Source: Prorocentrum cordatum (Eukaryota > Sar > Dinophyceae > Prorocentrales > Prorocentraceae). Taken from it: a stretch of DNA of 64,000 nt. Positions 32,936-41,480 of the stretch are shown piece by piece. The stretch lies in NCBI GenBank assembly GCA_963575745.1, contig CAUYUJ010014002.1, forward strand, positions 701,290 through 765,289, read 5' to 3'. Every line of letters begins with the position of its first letter. The stretch's first letter is position 1. The position numbers and the translations under genes were made by a program. The notes under the pieces were generated by a model. The model searched no databases. It had not been told where the DNA came from and worked only from the letters and a program-made list of their open reading frames with translations.

Positions 32936-33113
32936 CAGTCGGGGCGCTGCAGAAGGAGCCTTTTTCGCTCGGGAGGAGCTCGGTGTTCCTTGATTGCTTC
33001 GGAGTTTGCCTCGGGTTTTCCGGAGGGTCTTTTCATAGGAAGTCGAGGCTGAACTTCTGGGAAATGGGGGCCTCGTTCCTTGCTTGGGGTTCCTCAGGTC
33101 GGCGCCCCGACGG
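32936..33113. mobile_element. TA-flanked MITE, copy 2
   Basis: 178 bp, CAGTCGGGGC ... GCCCCGACGG between TA dinucleotides at 32934-32935 and 33114-33115. Shares GAAGGA, CTTTTTCG, GTTCCTT and GGTTCCTCAGGTC segments with 14742-14874. Sibling units of the surrounding minisatellite show the empty site. Confidence 0.85.
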
Positions 33114-33192
33114 TATGGCCCCGGCGTGCGTGCGCGCACGGCGCCCCCGCGCACGCGCCTCGTGGCTCCCAGGGGAGCTCTCCGCCCGGGCT

Positions 33193-33368
33193 CCCATCAC
33201 CACCCACCAAACCACCCCAACCCAACCCGAAGGCCCCAATTTATCCTCGATTTCCAGTTGGGGGGGGGTCGTGGAACATCGAGAAAACACATATGGAACC
33301 CGTACCCCCCCCAACCCGAAATTCGGGTCTTCGGGTTGGGTTGGGGTGGTCTGGTAGGTAATCATCCC
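33193..33368. mobile_element. MITE with approximately 44-bp inverted repeats
   Basis: Arms contain ACCACCCCAACCCAACCCGA and its complement TCGGGTTGGGTTGGGGTGGT; outer parts ATCACCACCCACC/GGTAGGTAATCAT are diverged. AT-richer centre. Inserted in the minisatellite. Confidence 0.75.
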
Positions 33369-33522
33369 AGGGGCCGTGCTCGCACGGCGTCCCCCCCGCG
33401 CCCAGGGAGGCACTCTCTCTGCACGTGCCGTGGCCCACGGGGAGCTCAACGCGTAGGGCCTCCGCGGGCCTGCCCGCACGGCGTCCTGGCGCCCCTTTCG
33501 GCCTGCCGCTCACGCGTCCCGT

Positions 33523-33695
33523 CCTCCTCCACCTCCTCCTCCTCCTCCTCCTCCTCCTCCCTCCTCCTCCTCCTCCTCCTCCTCCTCCTCCTCCTCCTCC
33601 TCCTCCTCCTCCTCCTCTCCTCCTCCTCCTCCTCCTCCTCCTCCTCCTCCTCCTCCTCCTCCTCCTCCCCTCCTCCTCCTCCTCCTCCTCGCGTG
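33523..33695 (+). repeat. (TCC)n microsatellite
   Basis: About 170 bp of TCC/CTC with two short interruptions. Confidence 0.95.
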
Positions 33696-33950
33696 GCATC
33701 CCCGCGCCCTAGGGCACGCCCCTCGCAAGCTTCGTGCTCGGCACGGAGCTCCACCCATGGCCCCACTGTGGCCCCACACGGCGCTCCACCTGTGGCCCCA
33801 ACGGGCGTGCTCGCATGGCGTCCTCGCGCCCATCCATTTCGGCATACCCCTCATTCGTTTCGTGTTCCACAGGAAGCTCTACCTATTGCCTCAGTGCGCG
33901 TGCTCGCATGGCGTCCCCGCGCCCATGTCGGCATACCTCGCCCTGTTTAT

Positions 33951-34234
33951 AGTTGCACTTCGCTCAGATATGTTTGGCTGGTCGCCAGGCTGTTTGCGGT
34001 AATGTCCCAACCCTGTTTTAAAACAGTGATGACCCCCTCTCCCCCTCCCCCCGGATCCCGACTACCATTAATCCGCCTCCGAATTTGTTTGTTTGATTGT
34101 CCCCCATGGAAAAATCCCACAGAGAACCATCCAGAGTCAGCTTGGACCATCTTGCGCCCTTTCGGATGCCAGTTTAAAGCACCTAGGGTCATCTCGGAAC
34201 CCCCACCTGGGGCCCTTTCAGAACCAGAAGGCGT
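33951..34234. other. No gene recognised
   Basis: Unique-looking sequence between the minisatellite and the next tandem repeat. Confidence 0.35.
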
Positions 34235-34510
34235 GCGCAAGGGATGGTTCCCGAGTGCGGTTTCTGTCCACGCCAGGTTGCATGCCAAGGCTGGCGCGGC
34301 ATTTTCTCGGCACCAGTGAGGGAGGTTGTGCATAGAGTGGTCCCTGAGCGCGGTCTCGATCCACTCCAGGTCGCAGGGCGTGTCTGGTGTAGCACGTTCG
34401 CGGCCCAGAGAAGAGGGGGTGGCCCCTGAGCGCAATCTGAACCCGTGCCAATTTCGCAGGGCATGGCGGGCGTGGCCTGACGCCAAGAGGGGGTGCGCAG
34501 GATTCCGCCC
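34235..34510 (+). repeat. Three tandem units of approximately 85-95 bp
   Basis: Units begin near 34247, 34341 and 34422 with CCCGAGYGCGGT-type starts and share CCACGCCAGGTTGCATG and GGCGCGGCATTTTC cores. Confidence 0.65.
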
Positions 34511-34589
34511 CTGCACGCGGAGCGCCAGGGCGGTCGCGGGGACGTCCCCAACGGTTCGGTTTGCCCCGCCTTTTTTGTGTGGGCTCTCT

Positions 34590-35165
34590 TGGGGCTCTCT
34601 TGGGGCCCTCCTGAAAGCTATGGAGCGCCCCCTGGGGCCATCTTGGAGACCATCGATCAAAGGAGGGGGGTCCTCGATTCCCCCCCCCCCGGACCATCGA
34701 AATAGCCTCTTGGGGCGCTCTGGAGGCCCTCTTGGGGCGATTTTAGGCGCTCTTGGGGCAGTGCTGGGTGCCTTTTGGGCCCTTTTTGAAGTTCTTCTTG
34801 AGCCATATCAGGGCCATCTTGAGACCTCAAAAGCGCAACGGCAGCGAAAAGGCGAGAAGGCACACATCAGTGATTGTCATCAGGTTTTGAAAGATGTTGG
34901 CTTCGCGGGGAGGTCCTGACGGGTCGCCCACAGCACCTGGAACCGTCTCGTGGCCCCCTTGGGGCCTCTCAGAGGCATGCTGTTATCTATCTTGGTCCAT
35001 GTTACGTTATCTTGAGCGATGTGGAGGGCCACCTTGGGCTCTTGGGGGCCCTCTTGGAGCCATTTCAGGTTATCTTGGACGCCTTGACCGCTCGCGACCC
35101 CCCGGGTGGATTTTTCCGAAACGGAAATCACGACATCCTCAGACCACCTGCGCCCAGAGGGCTGG
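34590..35165 (+). repeat. TTGGGG-array element, copy I
   Basis: Degenerate 10-12-bp TCTTGGGGCC units with the fixed modules ATCGATCAAAG (34652), AGCGAAAAGGCGAGAA (34843) and GGGCTGGTGGGAT (about 35154). No flanking exon recognised. Confidence 0.7.
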
Positions 35166-35219
35166 TGGGATGTTTAATTCACCCCAATGTGTTGATATAA
35201 AATCCCGTTTTCAGACATT

Positions 35220-35395
35220 ACCGTTCGACGATTCGCGGATCTCCACCAGCCCATCCAAGTTGCTTGGAAGCCTTTTGGAGGCATCTTGGGGCCATCGTGG
35301 GGCCCTGTCGGGGCCATGATCGAAGCCATGTCGGGGCTCTCTAGGGGCCGTTTCGGGGCCCTCGCAGGGTTCAGTTGAAGTTTGCTTGGGGGCTG
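35220..35395 (+). repeat. TTGGGG-array element, left end only
   Basis: Starts CGACGATTCGCGGATCTCCA then CCAGCCCATCC, the left-end motif of copies at 52.3 and 55.3 kb, followed by TTGGGG-type units. Confidence 0.6.
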
Positions 35396-35399
35396 TGAG

Positions 35400-35580
35400 G
35401 GGCCTCTTGCTGGGTAGTCGAAGGCCAGACTGTCAGACTGGATTGGGCCCCAAGGGCCAATCTGGCCTGGCCAAACTGGAGGATTGGGGCTATTCGCCAG
35501 ACTGGATTCGCGTTGGCTCCCTCGCCAGATTGCCCCTGTTTGCCAGATTGGGCCTGCCAGATTGGCGCGCCATTGTCCGG
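35400..35580 (+). repeat. GCCAGATTGG degenerate repeat
   Basis: About ten imperfect copies of CCAGACTGG/CCAGATTGG. Confidence 0.6.
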
Positions 35581-35856
35581 GGCGAGAGTTTTAATTGCGC
35601 CTGCCGGCAGAGTCCCTACCAGGCCGTCCACGGCGCATGTCCTTTCTTTTCTTCCGCCGCGTGCGCGCGCCCCGGGCCAGCCCCCCGCGACCCAGGCCAT
35701 CCGTCCTTTTGAGAAGCCCTCCGTGTCTTCGGAGACGGCATAAACAACTTCTCATAAGGCTGGAGGCATTTCGAGCCTCCTGAGAAAACCCGCCCCCTCT
35801 CACTTCCCCCTGGGGCCCGCCGCCGACACTTGTCTCAGCCGGTCCTGCTCCGAAGA

Positions 35857-36035
35857 ATGGCAAGCATTTCAGACATCGTCGAGACGGCCGATCTGCTTCA
35901 GATAGCGGCGGCCCAAGGCGTTGGCAAAAGTCCACCAATGCGCCGCCCCGCGTGGCTTGCCACAGGGGTGCACGGCGCGCTGGATGTTTGTGACGCTGAC
36001 CAGTCCATCCAGCAACGATGCCGAGGCGAGTTGAA
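35857..36035 (+). CDS. Possible upstream exon of gene A
   Basis: An open frame from ATG 35857 (MASISDIVETADLLQIAAA onward) with balanced composition, ending at the left end of a TTGGGG-array element. Two donors keep frame with gene A: GTCCAT at 36003 or GTGATC at 36036, both to the acceptor at 36684-36685. A decayed SL-like tract in the next exon suggests instead that gene A starts at 36753, in which case this is a separate or spurious ORF. Confidence 0.3.
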
Positions 36036-36685
36036 GTGATCAGGGAAGTGCAGGAACAACGAGGGGCAGCCGTTATCGTTCGAAGGGGGTGGAGGGGGAG
36101 GGGGAGGGGGAGGAGGAGGAGGAGGAGGAGGAGGAGGAGGAGGAGGAGGAGGAGGCGGAGGAGGAGGAGGAGGAGGGAGGAGAGACAGGGAGGAGAGACA
36201 GAGAGGAAAAGGCGGATCAGGGGGAGGAGGGCGAGCAGAAGGACCAGGGGCCTCTTGGATGCCTCTGGGCGTCTCTTGGGATATCTCTCGGGCGTTTATT
36301 GGAAACTCCTATGGCTTTTTGCGGGTTTGTTGGCGGTCCCAGAGGCCTCTTTGAGCGTCTTGGGTGCCTCTGGGGGGCTTTTTGGGGCCTCCGGCTGGGG
36401 GCCACTTGGGGGCCTTTTGAAAGCATCTCGTGGGCCCCATTGAACCTCTGTGGGCCCCTCGGGCGCCTCTTGGTGCCATCTTGGAGCCCTTCAGAGGGCC
36501 TTTGAGGTCCTCCTGGGACCATATTGGAGCATATCGAGGGGTGTCCTCAGTTAGCGTCGTCCCTCTGGGGCCCCCAAAGTCCCCTCTTGGGGCCCTCTCG
36601 GAACGCTCTTGGGCGTTTTTGGGAGATTCCGAAGGGGACGAAGGGGGTTGGAAGACTAACGCCCTAAATCCATCACGCCCTAAAG
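36036..36685 (+). repeat. TTGGGG-array intron-type element, copy II
   Basis: Left end CCAGTCCATCCAGCAACGAT (from 36000) matches CCAGCCCATCGAGAAACGAC at 52301. A (GGA)n tract, then TTGGGG-type array, then the right end CCCTAAAG|GGCCGGTGGG with an AG acceptor at 36684-36685. Intron status depends on the uncertain upstream exon. Confidence 0.6.
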
Positions 36686-36710
36686 GGCCGGTGGGCTTCT
36701 GTCGAACCAG

Positions 36711-36735
36711 TTCCGTGATGCCCATTTTGGTTCAG
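36711..36735 (+). other. Decayed spliced-leader-like tract upstream of gene A
   Basis: TTCCGTGATGCCCATTTTGG then TTCAG resembles the SL with two small insertions and a few substitutions. An AG lies just before it, and gene A's ATG is 18 nt downstream. Confidence 0.4.
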
Positions 36736-36752
36736 CGCTTCCATTTCCTATC

Positions 36753-38814
36753 ATGCTCGCCACACAGATTGTGCTTGTATTGGCTTCGATTGAGTTGTAT
36801 TCAGCCATGTCGTTTGAATATGCAGATCAGGTTTGCTTATTTGTGCGCAAAGATGGTGCTCCGACGAGATTTGCTCGCATTCCAACAACGGAGAAGCCCG
36901 GGATTTATCCAGTTGCCTGCGGCAAGGCCCGCCACCGTGCCAGCCCAGTCTCTTGGTTGCGATTGTGCGAGGAGGCACGGGAGTCCGTAACGTGTGACAC
37001 CTCGGCCTTTCAGGAACCTTGGGGGCTTTCCAGGGGCCTCTTGGTACTCCGGGCGGCATTTTCGAAACGAGGCTTCTCGGATGCCCTTTTGGGGCGCCTA
37101 GGGCCGCGTGATGGCGTTCTGGGGCCGTCCGGCGATTTCGGGGTATGCTTTCGGGGGCTTTCTGGGTCGCCTCGCGGATTTTTGTAGCGCTTGGTGGGCC
37201 GTCTGAGAGCCCTCTGGGGCCGAATTCAACTCCTTAAGGGATTTTCTACGGCCTTTTTGGAATCCTCTGTTGTGCGGCCTTGGTGTCCCTCGGTGCTTTC
37301 CAATGCCCGGTTGACTTGGAGACTTCTTGGGCTGTCTTGAATCGGGGAAATCTCGAAACGCTCGGATCGCGAAGAACTTTGCGCACTTCCTTGGGGCTCC
37401 GCTTGCGGTCTCTCGGGCCGTCTCGAGGCCATCTTCAAACGGCTTGAGGCCGTCGCCGGTCGTCTTGGAGTGCCGTTGGGCAGTGTTTGAGCTCTTGGTG
37501 GCCCGTTTTTCCCGTCTTGGAAACCATCTATTGGCAACTCGAACGCGCAGGGGGGCGCCGGGGTCGTTTTTGGGCGCCGACAGAGCCTCGGGAAGAGGGG
37601 GCGTTGCAGGCAATTCGAATGTTTCCGGGGGAGGGGGGCCTGTAGATTTCTTCAACAACCCTATCAGACAGCAGGCGGCTCTTGTGCGCCACAATGTGCC
37701 CCCAGGCACGGTGGCGGATTGTGCCATCTGGGATCAGGGGTGCATCCATGGGAACAAAATGGCGCAGGCAGCTGACGACGTCAAACCATTCCCTATCATT
37801 GAAGAAGGCACCGAAACGTATGCCGCCTCCATCGCTACACTCTTTCAGGATTATGGCTGTGTGGTTGTGAGAATCAATACAGGCGTCGCGCCAAAGACGT
37901 ATGATAATTTGTGTTCACTGTTTCTCACAGCGCTACATGATTGTGGTGGAAAGAAGAAACGTCTGGGCCCATGCGCCCGCCTAGGCTTGATGACCGCTGG
38001 AGGGTTGCCCTTTTCTGAGTTCGCTAACAAGTTACGGTTGCTCCCAGCATTTAAAACGATTTGGGAAGATGTATTGCGCATCGATGGCAGGTGGGATCCA
38101 GATAATGTGGCCATGATTGCAACTCATGAAGCTTTGCTCATGACCAGGGCTGGGAAGGGAACATATAAAGGCTTACCAGAGCACAGGGACAACAACAAAC
38201 TCAAAGTGGGCGGCAATTTTGTCAAAGAGATTTCGTTCTTGCAAGGGCAATTGTTGCTCCATCCGCCTCCAAAGGCATTCACTCGTTGTGGAGTGCTCGC
38301 TTCATGCATCCCGTTATCCCCATCATCGTACCACAATCAATTGATTTCATTATGCACCAGGTACGGCCAATGTGAGAATGGCTGCGTGGCAAGATCGGCC
38401 CTTGAGCGGCCGCGCTGTGGGAACGTGCTGGGCGGGGATTGTTTGCCTCTCAGGGAGGCTCGGAAACTGTCAGAAGATGATCTCTTAGCATTCGCGCGTA
38501 AGTCAGTCGCACCATATCTGCGTCAGTCCATGTCAAAAAAACCAGACCAGGCCACCTTGCGCAAGTCTCGAGCCACCTTCATGCGCGATCTTGTGGAGCG
38601 CGTCGGGAACCCGGTGCGCACAGAAGCCACTCTAAAAAGTGCCATTGCGAGGAAGGGAGTACGCGTTGGCCTCATTCTAGGCCTGGCAGGAGAATTGCCA
38701 GTGTCAACCATGTGGCGCCTGTACCCCGGCGCCCCGGTGAATGTCGCACGCGCAGTTTTTGGCATGGCAGAGGAATATCCAGCTGCCTGCGGCAGGCGCC
38801 GCCGTTATTTGTAA
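36753..38814 (+). CDS. Gene A: unknown protein, weakly dioxygenase-like
   Basis: Two exons, 36753-36936 and 37706-38814, joined by removal of a 769-nt GT-AG intron; the frame matches exactly (769 = 3n+1). Product about 430 aa if the TAA-type end at 38812-38814 is used. Composition is less GC-rich than the flanks and typical of real coding sequence. Residues after the junction include FPIIEEGTETYAASIATLFQ, then DYGCVVVRINTG, then LPFSEFANKLRLLPAF and PEHRDNN. This order recalls the start of PhyH-type 2-oxoglutarate/Fe dioxygenases with a possible H-x-D, but the distal His and Arg are not evident. I would not assign a function. The last codons (AACGRRRR before GTTATT at 38804) repeat the pattern seen at the first donor, so a further intron may begin there and the stop may be intronic. 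Confidence 0.55.
36930..37716 (+). mobile_element. Mobile-intron candidate in gene A (family 1)
   Basis: 787 bp bounded by CGCCACCGTGCC and GGCACGGTGGCG, perfect 12-bp inverted repeats. The donor GT (36937) and the acceptor AG (37704-37705) lie inside or next to the repeats, so 7 nt and 11 nt of the element stay in the mRNA. The interior carries TTGGGG-type units. Same ends as 42405-43258. Confidence 0.75.
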
Positions 38815-39173
38815 TACTTTGTTTTATTGTTGCTGAGGCCATGGTTCGGAAGAGGTGAGGGGGTATGATAGGGGAGAGGAAGAGACAACAGGAGATCGGC
38901 GAAGGTACTTTCAGGTAGACGGCGCGAGGATTTGGGAGGAAGTATGGGGGGGGGGGAGGAAGGGGGGGAGGAGGAGGGGGAAGAGGAGGATTTGGAGGAG
39001 AGGGGGAGGAGGAGGAGGATGGGGGATGAGGAGGGGGAGGGTCGAGGTTCGAGGTTCGAGGTTTCTTGCCGTTCTCGTCCTCCGAGGGTCCGTTTTTGGG
39101 GTGAGAACCTGGCCAGGGCGGACCCGGGGGGGGCCCTGGGGGGAGTCCCGGGACCGATTCTGAGCCGACTTCG

Positions 39174-39223
<50 letters not shown>

Positions 39224-39428
39224 GGCGGCCGTCGTCGTCGTGGCCGCCGCCGTCGTCGCCGTCGTCGTCGCCGCCGCCGTCGTCGTCGCCGCCGTGGCCA
39301 CCCTGGGTCTGACGAGGGAGTTGTCGGGAGGGAGGACCGGAACGAGGACGGGGCTCCGGCGGCCGGTCGGGGCGCTTCCGGCCCCCCAGAACGCAGTTTC
39401 TCACCCCAGATCCGTCTCTGACGGTCCT

Positions 39429-39462
<34 letters not shown>

Positions 39463-39600
39463 ACGCGCCGGGGGGCGCGTTGACGGATTTCGACGTCGGT
39501 CTGCTGTGCCGCTGGATCGGGAACGGAGGCCGGAAGCGTCGCGCCAAGGACACATCAACAATTCTCCCAGACCGTGACAAGCTCAAGCGTTTGAAACATT
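38815..39600. repeat. (GGA)n and (GTC)n simple-sequence region
   Basis: Purine-rich GGGGGAGGA tracts at 38940-39050, a (CGT)n run at 39175-39300 with CCG variants, and a second (CGT)n at 39428-39462. No gene. Confidence 0.85.
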
Positions 39601-39800
39601 GACATTGCATATAATTGCAGAAGTTGGCTTCATATATGCAGGTATATCATCGTTCGAAACTTGAAGTTGGCTTGCATTGCAGAAGTTGGCTTTCATTGCA
39701 AAGGTTGGCGTTCATATATGCAGAAGTTGGCTTTCATATATGCAGAAGTTGACAAGTTAGCGTTTGAAAAATTGCAGGTATATCATCGTTCGAAACTCAT
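39601..39800 (+). repeat. 20-bp tandem repeat
   Basis: Five to six copies of ATATGCAGAAGTTGGCTTTC, bracketed by two copies of AGGTATATCATCGTTCGAAA. Confidence 0.8.
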
Positions 39801-40090
39801 ATATGGTACATTGGCTTCATTACGTCTTGGTGGGACGCATTTGGCGTCTACTCTCTGCTTCCTTGGCCTGTCGGAGCGCGTTTGGCGCATCGGCTCGCGA
39901 TCTGCGCGCGTTTGGCGCGTGACCTTCTCCGGGTTTTCGGAAGAAAGGTTTAGCCAGTGCGGCCCCCAAACAGTGCTTCCTTGCAGTCCAAGCGGCGGTG
40001 TGCGTACGCTATGATTGGCTTTGCTCTGCTATGTAATACTCGTTGGCCATGCTTTCTGGGGTAAGCGATTTTGTCATTTTTGGGTTGAGT
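39801..40090. other. No gene recognised
   Basis: Contains three GCGTTTGGCGC-type motifs but no repeat array or supported ORF. Confidence 0.35.
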
Positions 40091-41045
40091 AATCAATGTG
40101 GTGCAATATGTGTGGCGCATTCTGTGGGGTGCAATCTATGTGGTGCCATCTATGCGGTGCAATCAATATGGTGCAATATATGCGGTGTTCTCGACGTGGC
40201 GAGGTCCGTCCGGTGTGCCGCGCGCGCTATACGCTTGGTGGTGCAACTCATGTTCGCGACCGCAGTCGGGGACAACATGTTCTTAACCAGCGAAGAACAT
40301 GTAGGAAGTTCATAAACAAAAAAGGGCGGCATTGCAAATAAAAGCAGGACGCCAACAGAGGAACGGGCAGTTAAATATCGCGAAAGACTTGTTTGACATC
40401 CTCACGTTCTACACTGTGTGATAGAATGATTGCATATCCGAGCCAGTCCGTCTTCCTTTGTGTTATTTTCGGCGGCTCTGTCCCCCACAGGGCCGTCCTG
40501 TAGACCATGTTGCGCGTCTTGGAGGCCTCTTGGGCCGTCTGGAGGTTTCTCTGGGGCCTTATTGGGGGCACCTGGGGCCGTCCTGGGGCGACTTCGGAGG
40601 CCTCTCGGGCGCTCTGGGGGCAATATGGAGGGCCTAGGACGTCCTGTGCCGTCGGGGGGCCGAACAAACCAATTTCTAAAAAATCGTTGGTGTTGCGTTT
40701 TTCAGGCCTTCCCGGAGGACTTGTTGGAGGCCTCTTGGGCCGTGTTGGTGGCCTCTTGGGGGGCTCTCGGGCCGTCGTCGGCCATCTGGTGCCCCCATAG
40801 GCTATCATGGGTGCGTCGTTGGCCGTCTCAGAGACATATTGTGACCATCGTAGGCTTTCTTGGGACCGCCATGGCCATCCTGGGGGCCATCTCTGCGGTG
40901 TAAGCTATGCGGCGTAATCCGTATGGTGCAATATATGTGATCCCCTCGACGCGGTGAGATCCGTTTGGTTTTACATGCGCGATATACGCTGGGTGGTACA
41001 ACTTATGTTCGTGACCACAGTCGGGGACAACATGTTCTTAATCCG
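40091..41045 (+). repeat. Direct repeat pair flanking a TTGGGG array
   Basis: A TGTGGTGCAATCTATG tandem (40095-40190) and its 3' flank ending GTCGGGGACAACATGTTCTT (to about 40285) recur at 40890-41045, about 75-80% identical by eye. Between them, 40500-40880 is a TTGGGG-type array. Confidence 0.7.
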
Positions 41046-41417
41046 GCCCTCGCGGCGGCTGGCCACACGAGGCTCGGCGCCAGCCCCGGCGCTCTTCGCC
41101 ATGCGTCTTGGAGCAGCGCCGAGCGGCGCAACGCTGACGCGAAATCTGCTCCCGCCCGGCCTCCTCCTCCCTCTGCCCCTTCTTCGTTCTGTTCTAGGCT
41201 CGTTGTCGGTTCCTCTTAGGTTTCTCCGGCGTTCTGGTGTTGCGACAATGCAAGGATGGCGGCATTTGAGCACACTTGTAGCAACGGTCGTGTACACACA
41301 ACCTCATAGAGCGCAGTTCACTTACAGCAACTGTAACTGCGCATTTCAGATAGCAGTCATTCACTATCTCAACGTGATGGTGCTGAACAGCCCTGGCAAT
41401 TCACAGGTTTGCAATTT
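41046..41417 (+). other. Upstream region of gene B
   Basis: GC-rich to about 41230, then balanced composition. A short frame from 41248 (MQGWRHLSTLVATVVYTQPH onward) stays open to 41421 and could be an upstream exon, but it ends at the SL-like tract and is more likely 5' flank. Confidence 0.3.
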
Positions 41418-41451
41418 GTAGCCTTTTGGGCTCAAGCCTTTTGGGCCCCAG
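41418..41451 (+). other. Two decayed spliced-leader relics in tandem
   Basis: GTAGCCTTTTGGGCTCAAG (41418-41436) equals the SL 3' part with one base lost and one gained. It is followed at once by GCCTTTTGGGCCCCAG (41436-41451), a second, more worn version. Gene B's ATG is at 41481. Confidence 0.6.
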
Positions 41452-41480
41452 CATTAACGCACCAACGCAGTTCTGGCGGC

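Larger units (their letters stand above)
32700..33950 (+). repeat. Minisatellite, approximately 110-120-bp unit
   Basis: About eight diverged units with the order GAGCTCCACCTATGGCCCC, GTGCTCGCATGGCGTCC, CCGCGCCCACTCCGGCAC, CCCCTCGCTCGCTTCGTG. Interrupted by MITEs at 32936-33113 and 33193-33368 and by a (TCC)n tract. Confidence 0.75.
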
